A stretch of DNA of 64,000 bases from assembly GCA_015039365.1 (NCBI GenBank), contig WION01000104.1:62001-126000 (forward strand). The letters run 5' to 3'. Numbering within the stretch: the stretch's first letter is position 1; each line of letters opens with the position of its first letter. Under the pieces are notes generated by a model that saw only the letters and a program-made list of their open reading frames with translations, was not told the DNA's origin and ran no database searches. Source of the DNA: Amanita rubescens (Eukaryota; Basidiomycota; Agaricomycetes; Agaricales; Amanitaceae). Shown in pieces: positions 31,588-40,480 of this stretch. The position numbers were made by a program, and so were the translations under genes.

Positions 31588-33291
31588 CTAGGTATCGAGG
31601 TTGTGGCGGGCGTCTTCATCGTCGTAAGGATGATAGCCGGCTGAGTTGTCGACGAAGACGTCGAAGTCATTCGTCCTGGTTCCATCCTCCTGCGTTCCAG
31701 TCGGTGGGCGTGTCCGTATACGTTTGGACGAGTTCTTCGTTGTTGGCCTCAAGCGAGTTGAGGAGTTTGTGGAGAACCTTGAGACGTCGGTTCTCTTCTT
31801 TGAGGAGCTTGATGATGCGCTCCTTGGATTCGTCGTCGGGACGAGGGACTGTTGGCGGTAGGGATGTGGCGGCAAAGAGCCGGACGTGGGACTGGTAGTG
31901 AAGGAAATCCGAGATTTCCTGGTGGATGCGGGCGAGGCGTTCTCGACCGTCGAAAGCGCCGATGTTAAAGGCGGAGGGGGTGGAGGCCGATGCGGCGTTG
32001 GAGATGGTGGGGGTCTGTTGGGTCTGTTCTGCGTTCCCTTCCATAGTCGATAAAGGTTGTGTTGGGGAATGAGTGAGCGTCCGAGGTTCTTAAATCTTTC
32101 AGCGGTCTGGGTGACAGGCGTGGAAGGTATAAGGTTCTGATGGAGATCTAATTCCATCATGACGTGGGCAACTTCTTCATAAGCGTTGTGAGAGAGTTGC
32201 TGCGGTTTAGCTCCTTTGGTAAACAGATCTTCTGTCCATGCAGTAGTCCGTCTAGAAGATTCAGCGATCTCCTTGATTCGATCTGCCAGATCAGCTAAGG
32301 CGATTGCTCCGATCTCGGTTCGGTTCGTAAGTTCCAAGATATGCTGTGCATCTGGTGCGATCCTGTGAGGGTCAAAGCTGTGATGGATGGCGACGAGATC
32401 GTTTGGGTCGTCATTAAGGATGAATGGAGGGTGTGCTTCATTCCTGACGTCTAGGATTGCTTGTTCGTAGAAGCGTTCTACGTCAGCAGTGAGGATTCGA
32501 CGTAAGAGGTCGATTCCAAATTGGTGGATGGTGCATCCATGAGAGAGTTTGGTGTACCATTCCATACGATCTAAGTTGGTCCAGATTTCTATAAGATCTG
32601 CGCAGTGATAGTTGTATCGTTCTCGAGCGTTGACGATGATTGCCTTGGCGAGTCTTGCGTCTGAGAGAATGCGCCAGAGTCTGGTAAGTCGTTCCAGTTC
32701 CTGAGAATTGATTGACAGGCCGGAAAGTCTTTTAATGTCGTCAATAGTCTTTCGCATAAGAGCTGAGCTGTTATAGTCTGCGAATGTTGTAAAGATCGTC
32801 TGAGGTTCAGAGGGAGTGATGTCTGCCATGATCCGACGACCGCTAGGGCTAGTTGGGTTGTTATCATCGCTTCTGTTGCGGAGATCGCCAGTTGATTCCT
32901 TGTCGAATTCGGCAAAAGAGTCGGGGTTATGATATACCTTTCGCATGTTATCAAGTATTTTCCTAGCTCTCCTTGTATCTTCATTATGTCTTCCGTTACT
33001 TTGATCTTCTGTGGTATCGTGAGGACTCGTAGCTCGGCTTGTTCTGGGTGAATCATCAGATCGATTCTCTTTGTCAGAATCTGAAGCGCTGTGATAAGGA
33101 ACGAGACGTGGTTTATTGGATTCGGTGATCGTTGTCCTTCTGCTAGCATCCTGATTACTGGATGTATCGGGGGATTCGATGGTGGTGGTGGTGTTATCGT
33201 CGTTGTCTGGGTAAAGACTGAGTATATGGGCGGTTCCGGTGATGGTGTTGGCGAGATTGTCGGCGAGGTTCTCGTTGATTCCATGATTCAT
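31588..33291 (-). CDS. Gyp1 ORF3a: extra 567-codon ORF between Pol and the 3' LTR
   Basis: ATG at 33291, about 40 bases after the Pol stop. N-terminal ~150 residues are Ser/Asp/Asn-rich. Residues ~165-400 look globular and helical (MRKTIDDIKRLSG, LERLTRLWRILSDARLAKAI, IHQFGIDLLRRIL). Then comes a Pro-rich stretch and a basic Ser/Arg-rich tail. There is no signal peptide or membrane helix, so it is not an obvious envelope gene. The helical part resembles the Gyp2 ORF3 (ID/RLW..L/IH.F/DV pattern), and the first ~210 residues are conserved in Gyp1b. Two other ATG-initiated frames overlap it (ORF3b, ORF3c). No family is recognised. It may act in assembly or replication, but that is a guess. Confidence 0.65.
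   Translation of the reverse strand: MNHGINENLADNLANTITGTAHILSLYPDNDDNTTTTIESPDTSSNQDASRRTTITESNKPRLVPYHSASDSDKENRSDDSPRTSRATSPHDTTEDQSNGRHNEDTRRARKILDNMRKVYHNPDSFAEFDKESTGDLRNRSDDNNPTSPSGRRIMADITPSEPQTIFTTFADYNSSALMRKTIDDIKRLSGLSINSQELERLTRLWRILSDARLAKAIIVNARERYNYHCADLIEIWTNLDRMEWYTKLSHGCTIHQFGIDLLRRILTADVERFYEQAILDVRNEAHPPFILNDDPNDLVAIHHSFDPHRIAPDAQHILELTNRTEIGAIALADLADRIKEIAESSRRTTAWTEDLFTKGAKPQQLSHNAYEEVAHVMMELDLHQNLIPSTPVTQTAERFKNLGRSLIPQHNLYRLWKGTQNRPNRPPPSPTPHRPPPPPPLTSALSTVENASPASTRKSRISFTTSPTSGSLPPHPYRQQSLVPTTNPRSASSSSSKKRTDVSRFSTNSSTRLRPTTKNSSKRIRTRPPTGTQEDGTRTNDFDVFVDNSAGYHPYDDEDARHNLDT
31667..32044 (-). CDS. Gyp1 ORF3c: 125-codon coiled-coil ORF overlapping ORF3a
   Basis: ATG at 32044 in the third frame. 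The sequence looks protein-like: an Ala/Ser/Thr-rich start, RLARIHQEISDFLHYQSHV, and a leucine-heptad stretch (IIKLLKEENRRLKVLHKLL) ending in an acidic tail. ORF3a in the same bases is a low-complexity basic Ser/Arg tail, so ORF3c may be the constrained frame here. Gyp1b has lost this region by deletion, so there is no second copy to test it. Confidence 0.45.
   Translation of the reverse strand: MEGNAEQTQQTPTISNAASASTPSAFNIGAFDGRERLARIHQEISDFLHYQSHVRLFAATSLPPTVPRPDDESKERIIKLLKEENRRLKVLHKLLNSLEANNEELVQTYTDTPTDWNAGGWNQDE
32589..33284 (-). CDS. Gyp1 ORF3b: 231-codon ORF overlapping ORF3a
   Basis: ATG at 33284, seven bases after the ORF3a ATG and in another frame. N-terminus is Ser/Thr/Pro-rich; residues ~58-150 are helix-forming (LITALQILTKRIDLMIHPEQ, KIKVTEDIMKIQGELGKYL). 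Gyp1b keeps the same overlapping frame (54844-55515) with the same start spacing and roughly 65-70% protein identity by eye. Its helical part resembles the N-terminal half of Gyp2 ORF3 (elements such as MGNAILP, VPPEM), where it is continuous in one frame with an ORF3a-like C-terminal half. So ORF3b may be either a separate protein or the N-terminal half of an ORF3 protein that needs a -1 shift into ORF3a. Confidence 0.6.
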   Translation of the reverse strand: MESTRTSPTISPTPSPEPPIYSVFTQTTTITPPPPSNPPIHPVIRMLAEGQRSPNPINHVSFLITALQILTKRIDLMIHPEQAELRVLTIPQKIKVTEDIMKIQGELGKYLITCERYIITPTLLPNSTRNQLAISATEAMITTQLALAVVGSWQTSLPLNLRRSLQHSQTITAQLLCERLLTTLKDFPACQSILRNWNDLPDSGAFSQTQDSPRQSSSTLENDTTITAQIL

Positions 33292-33331
33292 AGGTAGTTT
33301 CTGGGCGTTTGTAGGTGTAATCTTTGCTCAT

Positions 33332-36300
33332 TCAGAGTTTCCTACGTTTCTTATATTCGTCAAGGATATCCTCGGCGTTTGACAAGTTCCTTTGGGGTTC
33401 CCAAGTGTTTTCGCTTGTATCATAGCCTTTCCATTTGACGAGAAACTGTAATTGACGTCCGATCTTTCGGTGTGCGAGAATAGCTTCTATTTCGTATTCT
33501 TCTGATCCTTCTATTAGATCGGGTGGTGGACGTGTGTCGTTAGGTCCATGGAATTCTGTTTCTTTAAATGGTGATAGTAGACATGCGTGGAAAACGCTGT
33601 GTATCTTCCATTGTTTTGGTAAGTCTAGTTGATAGGTGACAGGTCCTAAGACTTTCTTTATTTTGAAGGGTCCTTCTCGTTTAGGTGCGAGTTTTCGTGA
33701 TTGATAAGGAATGCGTAGGTTCTTTGAATCTAGCCAAACCTTTTCTCCTTCTTTGAACGGTTTAGAGTGTTTCATCGTTCGTTGTGCCATTTTGAGGCGT
33801 GCAAGGTCGTGTGCTGCCAGAGCTTCTTCTCTTGCTTTGATCAGGAGTCTGATGCGTTCGTCTGCTACAGGGGTAGCTGATTGTTCTGTAACCTGGGGTA
33901 GCGCCACAGGGTTAGATCCATACATGAGATAGAACGGTGATTGTTTCAGTTCTTCATGTGTTCTAGAATTATGAGCGAATTGTGCGATAGGAAGTATCTT
34001 GTTCCATTTGTCTGGTTCATAAGCACAGAATATGCGGAGGTATACTTCAAGTACGGCGTTATAGCGTTCCGTTTGTCCATCTGTTTGAGGGTGAAAGGCG
34101 GTGCTCATCTTGTGTTTGATCTGAAGTGCGCTAGTTATCCCTTTGAAGACTTTTGCTGCGAATTGCGGTCCTCTGTCAGATATCATAATGTCTGGTAATC
34201 CGAAGTTCTTGAAAACTTCTTTGATGTAGAGGTCGGCGGTTTCGGCTGATGTAATAGTTTTATTACAGGGACATAGAATTACTCCCTTTGAAAGTCCTTG
34301 GTCGACCACGACAAAGATAGAATCAAAACCGTCACTGGGTGGTAGATCGGTGATGAAATCCATGGTAATCTGTTGAAATGGTCGGTGTGCATGGGATTTA
34401 ATCAGCATCAGGGGTGCGGCGGTAGGGTGTGTATTAGGTTTCATCTGTTGACAGGTAAGACATCCGTCGATGAAACTCTTGGTTAGCGTTGTCATTCGAG
34501 GCCACCAATAGTGTTCCCTTAGTAGGCTAAGTGTTTTGAAGAATCCAGGGTGTCCTGCACTCGGTGCTTCGTGATATTCTTTAATAATAGATCGGCGAAG
34601 GTCGGAGTCCATTGGAACGTATGCTTTGTTTTTGAATAGGATGATTCCATCATCTTCGGTCCAATCGGTGATTGCTGTGCGGAGGGGCGCTGTTCCTTTC
34701 TCCTTTAAGCATCTTCTAATAGTTTCAGCAAACTCATCGGTTTGAGTTGCGTTCTTTACTTGATCTCAGAGATCTTCGGCGATGACTTGAATGAATAATG
34801 AGTCAGGGAGCATTGTGACTGTTTCGTCATCTTCTTCTCCGTTAGTGTGATCAGGTCGGCGGGATAAGGCATCCGCTTGAGTTAGTTTTGCTCCAGGAAC
34901 GTGAATTAGTTGGTAATTATATCTTGAGAGATTATTCCACCATCTTGCTTGTCTAGCTGTGAGACGTTGTGGTGCGCGGTAATAGGTTAAGTTTTTGTGA
35001 TCGCAGTGTATAGTGAGTGTGTGTTCTGCTCCAAGTAGTAGGTATTTCCATTCGTCAAGTGCGTAAATTATGGCAAAGAGCTCTCGGTCGTAGATTTGCC
35101 AATTTCGTTCAGTGGGCGTAAGTGCGTGTGAGAGATATCCACAAGGGTGTAAGTCTCCGTTTTCGTCTTTCTGCATTAAGGCGGCTCCGACAGCCCATTT
35201 AGATGCATCCGTTTCGAGTATGAAGGGTAGGTTGACATCTGGCATCTTTAGTACTGGTGCTGTTACGAAACTTTCCTTTAATGAGTCGAAGGCGACTCTA
35301 CACTCTAGTGTCCATTCCCATATCTTGTTTTTCTTTGTTAAGTCGTGAAGGGGTCGTGCAAGGTGCGCGAATCCGGATATGAAACGTCTGTAGTAATTTC
35401 CAAATCCAAGAAACGAGCGTACTTGTTTAACTGTTGTCGGAGGGGGCCAGTCTCTGATTCCAGCGAGTTTTATTGGATCCATTTTTATCGTGTCTTTTGT
35501 GATTATCATGCCTAAGAAGTCTACTTCTTCGGCGGCAAATTTGCATTTTTCAAGTTTCAGGTAAAGATCGTGTTCTTTCAGTTTTGCGAGTACTAGCTTT
35601 GTTCTTTTCTCGAGTTCTTGTTTGTTGCGCGTGTGTATCAAGATGTCATCCATGTAAATGGCGATCCATCCTTCGTTCATGAAGTCCCTGAAGTAATCGT
35701 CCATCATTGCTTGAAATGTTGCGGGTGAATTGCGTAATCCAAAGAACATAACTGTTGGTTCGAATAGTCCTTTATTCGTGATAAATGCGGCTTTCCATTC
35801 GTCTCCTTCTTTGATACGAACATTGTTGTATCCCCATCTGATGTCTAGTTTCGTAAAGTATTGCGATCCTTTAAGTTGTAGCATCAGATCGGATATGAGT
35901 GGTAAGGGGTAAGAGTTTGGTTTCGTGTGTTCGTTCAAGTATCGGTAATCTTGGCAGGGTCTGAGTGTTTTGCTATCCTTCTTTTCGACATAAAAGAATG
36001 GCGCTGCCTGTGGAGATTTGGATGGTCGTATATATCCTTTAGTTAATTGTTCTTTGATCCATTCGTCAAGCGTGTTTTGTTGTAATGGTGATATTGGGTA
36101 GATCTTCCCTTTCTTTGGTATAAAATCTTCGCGAAGTTCAATTGCGTGATCCCATGATCTGCGGTCCGGGAATCGTTCTGACGCTTGTTTTTCAAATATC
36201 TCTTTCCATTCGAGATACTCAGGAGGTAGCGTGATTTCCTTCTGATCGGTGTTGTACTTATGTTCCATTTGTTGAGCTGGTGAATAGCGATTAATCGTGA

Positions 36301-36948
36301 TCTCGTCATAATCTTCTTCAGTCCATCTTCCTATGTCTTCAAATGGTGGTTTCCAACTTAGACTCTTCTCTTCTGGTCCTTTGTGTGACAACAAATACCG
36401 AATTACGACGTCTTCTTCCCATTTAGGCATTGCTTCTTCATCGAGTCGATGCAAGATGCTCCGTATTGATGCCTTCCATTCGTCTTCTTTGGAGTTACGG
36501 AACTCCAGAGTTCTATTCCTCCAGCTTATAATTGGGTCATGCTTCTCGAGCCACGGAAGCCCCAGTATCAAATTTTGATCGCCAAGTGAAGTGACCAAGA
36601 ACCATTCAGTCATCTTCTTTCCATTGATATCGATGGTGATCAAACATTTGTCAGAAATTTCTCCATTCGTATTGTATGTGCCGTCAACGTTCTTGACTCG
36701 GATCGGTCTTGCGAGTTTCTTCTTTCTCCATTTATGCGCGATTGATGAGTTAATAAATAAACCTTCTGCACCGCTGTCGACCAGTGCAGTCATTGATTCA
36801 GTGTTGTCTTCGGTTTCAACTTCGAGGGGAATAGATAATCGATTGCTTGAAATAGAACGTACTATTACAGGTGATATCGAGAGATCGTCCTTTGGAGTTG
36901 AATTCAAAGTTATGGGACAGTCATCCACTGACATGTGTCCCACTGTCA
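33332..36948 (-). pseudogene. Gyp1 Pol: PR-RT-RNase H-INT-chromodomain, one premature stop
   Basis: One frame of about 1,205 codons. Order: aspartic protease (TALVDSGAEGLFINSS); RT with [23 protein letters not shown] and the catalytic IYMDDIL; RNase H ([23 protein letters not shown]); integrase H-H-C-C (HEAPSAGHPGF ... CLTCQQMK), core D-D-E (MDFITDLP, ISDRGPQF, TERYNAVLEVYL), a GPF/Y module (KREGPFKIKKVLGPVTYQL) and a C-terminal chromodomain (LQFLVKWKGYDTSENTWEP). The one break is TGA at 34766-34768, where Gyp1b has CGA. Pol is in the -1 frame relative to Gag. The Pol stop TGA (33332-33334) is directly followed by an ATG (33329-33331). Confidence 0.92.
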
Positions 36949-36960
36949 AAAATCCGGTTT
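36940..36960 (-). promoter_or_regulatory. Candidate -1 frameshift site at the gag stop
   Basis: In the element's direction the end of gag reads GAT TTT TGA. A one-base backward slip pairs TTT on TTT and gives TTG, entering the Pol frame, which is closed by a TAA just upstream. So the slip window is only a few codons wide and includes this run of five T's. Pol has an ATG 15 bases on, so reinitiation is an alternative. Confidence 0.5.
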
Positions 36961-38691
36961 ATCTGCGTTGATAAGGAGGTTGATACGTTGATCTGGAGAG
37001 AGTTTCTTTAACATAGCGCGTATCGTTCTGTCGCTAGTGTTTTCTTCTTCTTCTTCTTCTTGCTGGCTAGACTCTTCGACGTTTTCATAGTTACTGCCAT
37101 CGTCATCCCTTTCGGTTGCTCGAATATGACGACCGTGTGCGAATTTCTTTCCTTTCTTTCCATTAAACTTCTTCTTCCCTTTGTAAGATCCTTTGTCCTT
37201 CCTCATGGGGCATTGTCCTGACATGTGGTCCGGTTTATGACATATGAAACAGAGTCCATCACGGATATGTCGGGTTCGTTCATCCTTAGATAACGCGCCA
37301 AGAATTATTGCATCGAGATCCATATCCCATTCGTTTCGAGGGGGTTTGTGTGAAGATGTCCCTCCTCTGTTGGTTGCTAGAATGCCAATACGTGTTTCGG
37401 CGTTGTATGCTCTGAGTGCTCCTTCATACCATTCGTCCAAGGTTTTGGGGTCTCTCATTACGACTGCTCTGTATGTGTTGGCGTCGAGTCCTTGTCTGAA
37501 CATGTGGGTAGCGGCACTGCCTGTAATTCCAGCTTTCTTTATAAGTTCTTTGAATAAACCAACGTATTTTGGGATTGAGATTCGTTTTCCTTTCTTGTCT
37601 TTGCGTTTCTGAAGCTGTACTAATTCTGTGTACGCGTTTCCGGGTGAATCTATTTCTTGCCAATTGTTGAGGAATCTGGTTTTGAATCCTGTCCAGTCGT
37701 TCCATGTTATTTCCGTCTTTGCTGCATCGTTAAGATCGTCGTTCTGATTGCGTCTCCAGTTCTCGGCTTTGTCGGTTATCATAGATAACGTCAGTCCGAT
37801 TTTAAGTCTATCAGTGTTGATGCGACCTGGATTGAGATCTAGGAATAACTCCATTCGATCTATGAAATCCTGTGCTTGAGATCGCTTTCCCGTGAAGGTA
37901 GGGATTTCTCCTAAGAGACTAGGAGTCGGTTGTATTGCTGGCGTCGTCATTGTAGCTATTGGTGGTTCTGGAGGTGGTGTAGGCGGTTTCTGTGGTGGTA
38001 CTGGTGGTCCTGGACTGGGATCGGGTTTGGGATCGACTTCTATGTACTGAAGTCCTGGGGAACTCGGTTTCTCCTGTTCTGTTTCAAACGGGTTGAAATC
38101 GATTGGGCTAAGTAAGTCTGGAACAGTTTTGTCTTCCGACTCGGAAAGGTCACTGGAACTTTCGAATTGCTGATCGGGGTTTTCGTCACTTGATTCGGTT
38201 CCTGATTCGCTTTCTTGTGTTACTCCAAAAGTTTTACCTTTTGGTGTAGTTTTGACTGCTGCTTTCGGTGTAGAGACTGCGCTTCTGTGCTGTAGGCTTT
38301 CGGGCAAGTTATCTGCGTTTCCTTCTATCCACTTTGGTCCTTTGAAGAAATCGTCCGGTACGAATTCGTATGTGAGTTCTGATTCAGGGCCTGGGTTATA
38401 TCCTCCCCAACGTTTGGTATTTTCGTCGAATTCGACTTCAAATCCTAGGAGATAGTATTTGTCGTTGAATCGATGATAGAATGCGTTGTTGGGTGGTCTG
38501 TTGGCTCTCTGTGGTATCCAAAACTCTGATGTTGGTACGAGACTGTGGTCTTTCGAATATTTCCAAAGGTGGTCTTTAGAGTCGTTGTAGATAGCGATGT
38601 GATCTAGATAATAATGTCCTCTTGTTCCTCTTGTAGCACGATTAGGCGGTGTTCTCTGTTGATCCGAAATTGTTGCAAGCTGACCGGTAAC
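36946..38691 (-). CDS. Gyp1 Gag with a 247-codon AUG-less N-terminal extension
   Basis: The frame is open from 38691 to the TGA at 36946-36948. The first ATG is at 37950-37948 (MTTPAIQPTPS), giving a 334-residue Gag with a capsid-like region (FIDRMELFLDLNPG, later IPKYVGLFKELIKKAG) and one CCHC knuckle (CFICHKPDHMSGQC) followed by a Lys-rich tract. Upstream, 247 more codons are open and protein-like (HYYLDHIAIYND; EFWIPQRANRPPN; then an acidic Ser-rich part and a PPxPPP stretch). Equivalent words occur in Gyp2 (RYYLDEHSIHWD; QFWVKQKLGRPPN), so the extension appears to be translated although no AUG is available in any frame. The true start codon is unknown. Confidence 0.8.
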   Translation of the reverse strand, partial: VTGQLATISDQQRTPPNRATRGTRGHYYLDHIAIYNDSKDHLWKYSKDHSLVPTSEFWIPQRANRPPNNAFYHRFNDKYYLLGFEVEFDENTKRWGGYNPGPESELTYEFVPDDFFKGPKWIEGNADNLPESLQHRSAVSTPKAAVKTTPKGKTFGVTQESESGTESSDENPDQQFESSSDLSESEDKTVPDLLSPIDFNPFETEQEKPSSPGLQYIEVDPKPDPSPGPPVPPQKPPTPPPEPPIATMTTPAIQPTPSLLGEIPTFTGKRSQAQDFIDRMELFLDLNPGRINTDRLKIGLTLSMITDKAENWRRNQNDDLNDAAKTEITWNDWTGFKTRFLNNWQEIDSPGNAYTELVQLQKRKDKKGKRISIPKYVGLFKELIKKAGITGSAATHMFRQGLDANTYRAVVMRDPKTLDEWYEGALRAYNAETRIGILATNRGGTSSHKPPRNEWDMDLDAIILGALSKDERTRHIRDGLCFICHKPDHMSGQCPMRKDKGSYKGKKKFNGKKGKKFAHGRHIRATERDDDGSNYENVEESSQQEEEEEENTSDRTIRAMLKKLSPDQRINLLINADKPDF

Positions 38692-38767
38692 CTACGGGCC
38701 GGTTCTCCGGAAGTTCGATAGTTATCTTGTGTTTCACCAACGAGGTAATACTCGGGTATCGTTTTGA

Positions 38768-38780
38768 TAAGTTCGACTTA
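38768..38780 (-). promoter_or_regulatory. Gyp1 self-priming primer binding site
   Basis: TAAGTTCGACTTA (plus strand), two bases inside the 5' LTR boundary. Its reverse complement TAAGTCGAACTTA is at 38996-39008 within the LTR, close to where transcription should start, about 30 bases after the TATATAA box. The RNA 5' end can therefore pair with the primer site over 13 bases, as known for Tf1 and the sushi group. Confidence 0.8.
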
Positions 38781-38782
38781 AT

Positions 38783-39300
38783 TGTTATGATCACGTCAAT
38801 CTCCACCTACGATGTGTCCACGCTAAGAGCGCTTGACAAAGTAGACTAAGTCCAACGGACAAGTCAAACAATAGGTGAACGAATAAGCTAAGTGATAAGA
38901 CGACTAGAAGAAGTCTTATCCTTGAGAGCGATAATGAACGGAGTAGAAACGACGTTCTTTAGGTGAGATAAGATGTGATATTGACAAAGACAAACTAAGT
39001 CGAACTTAAGGTTCGACGTTACAGTACATCGGTTTATATACATGTACAGAAACACAGCCGTATCGTAAGTAGAACAAAGGCGATAGCAAGTATAGGTAAA
39101 ACAGGAGGCATAGGGGATGGTACGCGTATGAACAAGGGGTTGGGCATAGGGTAAACGGAATGGGGATCGATAAGGGAACGAGGTAGTCCGTTTGATGAAC
39201 ATAATGAGGATGTGACGAAGGGGTAGGCATATACGAAAAAGTAAGCATGTCCGACGTGTCATGTAATCATAATGTAGGAGTCCGTACCGTGTTTGTAACA
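38783..39300 (-). repeat. Gyp1 5' LTR (518 bp)
   Basis: Nearly identical to the 3' LTR at 31021. It has a TATATAA box (about 39033-39039, minus strand) and contains the segment matching the primer site. Followed on the right by TTTAG. Confidence 0.95.
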
Positions 39301-39305
39301 TTTAG

Positions 39306-39700
39306 ATTCACTGTTATGTAGCATTATGTAGTGCAACAGATTTCTGTTGCCATTGTTACAGTGATGACAAGTGAGCAGGGAGTGAGCAGGACTCCACAGG
39401 GATTCCTGTCCAGTCCTTGCAATTTTTACTTACTACTTTTTTGCTTTGAACCAGGAGTGAGCAGGACTCCACAGGGACTCCTGGTCCACTCCTTGTGGGA
39501 AGACTCCTGGCTTTTTTTGGTTTTTTTGCAGTCAATGAGGAGTGAACAAGGAGTGAACAAGGAATCCACAAGGAGTCCTTGTCCATTCCTGGTTGAAAGG
39601 TACATTTTGTCAGGAGTCTACAGGGAGTCCTGAGGAGTCCTGAGGAGTCCAGGAGTCCACAAGGAGTCCACAAGGAGTCCACAAGGAGTCCACAAGGACA
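39306..39700. repeat. GGAGTCC minisatellite
   Basis: Dense in (A)GGAGT(C/G)..ACA words. The end is a clean (AGGAGTCCACA)n array (39653-39698). Related to 26757-26930. No gene. Confidence 0.75.
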
Positions 39701-40480
39701 TGTGGGGGAGTGTAAAGTGTTGCTCATGGGCACAAGTGAAGAAAGAAGAAGTTATAAATAACAAGTTGACCTCATGGAGTCAATTTAAGAAAGATCTCAA
39801 AGCAAGGTTCTCCAATCCAACCAAGGAACAGAGAGCCCTTAACAAAATGCACAACTTTGTGCAAGGAAAGCTCTCAGTACAATCATATCTCAATAAATTC
39901 AAACACCTGAAAGCAAGATCCAAGATCTCAGATTCTGATGCACTATATTTAGTCAAGAGAGGGTTAACCCCAGCCATCATGAATAAAGTTTATGGGAATG
40001 ATGACAATATTCTCACTGATTATGATGAGCTGTCTAAGAAACTCAGAAAGATTGGCACCAATTTAGACATCACCCGAGGATATCAGTGATCAGCTCCAGG
40101 AGCAACCAATAGTAATGGATCAAACAATTGAAACCCAAAATCTGATACCAAAACAGGATCAGGTACCACAGTTGGCAGATCAGGAAAGCCAATGGAGGTA
40201 GATTGAACAGGACCACTATAATTGTGGAAAGTTTGGTCATGTTGCCAAAGAGTGCAAGGGGCCCAAACAAGAGAAAGGAGTATGTTTCAAATGCGGAAAG
40301 ATGGATCATCATGCAAATGAATGTCCTATCAAGAAGAAAGATGCAATCAAGGGAAAGACAAAGAAGGTTGAAGAAGAACCCAAACAGGAAGATGAATTGA
40401 AGGAAGAGATAGAAGTTGAGGAACAACCTGAAGGAGAGTATGAAGAAGATGAAGTGGATTTTATGAATGGGGACGAGTAG
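39700..40480 (+). pseudogene. Gag fragment of a further Gypsy family
   Basis: One frame (39700-40089) has the Retrotrans_gag-type helical region (WSQFKKDLKARFSNPTKEQR, then GLTPAIMNKVYG). After stops, other frames carry two CCHC knuckles, HYNCGKFGHVAKEC and CFKCGKMDHHANEC, then an acidic tail. Nothing of Pol follows; the Gyp2 LTR lies 200 bases on. This Gag is not that of Gyp1 or Gyp2. Confidence 0.75.

Larger units (their letters stand above)
31021..39300 (-). mobile_element. Gyp1: young, near-intact Gypsy chromovirus (Tf1/sushi type)
   Basis: 518-bp LTRs at 31021-31538 and 38783-39300, flanked by TTTAG (31016-31020, 39301-39305). Transcribed right to left: 5' LTR, self-complementary primer site, Gag with an AUG-less extension, Pol in the -1 frame (PR, RT, RNase H, INT, chromodomain), an extra ORF3 region, polypurine tract, 3' LTR. 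The LTRs appear to differ at about one base, so insertion is recent. The only clear lesion in Pol is one TGA (34766-34768). Confidence 0.95.

Noticed and set aside
31588..33291. ORF3 as an envelope gene
   Set aside because: Position fits, but there is no signal peptide, membrane helix, cysteine pattern or cleavage site.
33329..33331. ATG directly after the Pol stop as the start of ORF3 in Gyp1
   Set aside because: In Gyp1 it leads into the third frame, which becomes a Gln/His/Arg-rich run and stops; only in Gyp1b (one base shorter) is it in the ORF3a frame. Kept only as a possible reinitiation signal.
35112..35348. Plus-strand frames within 33-37 kb
   Set aside because: Antisense of Gyp1 Pol with no independent features.
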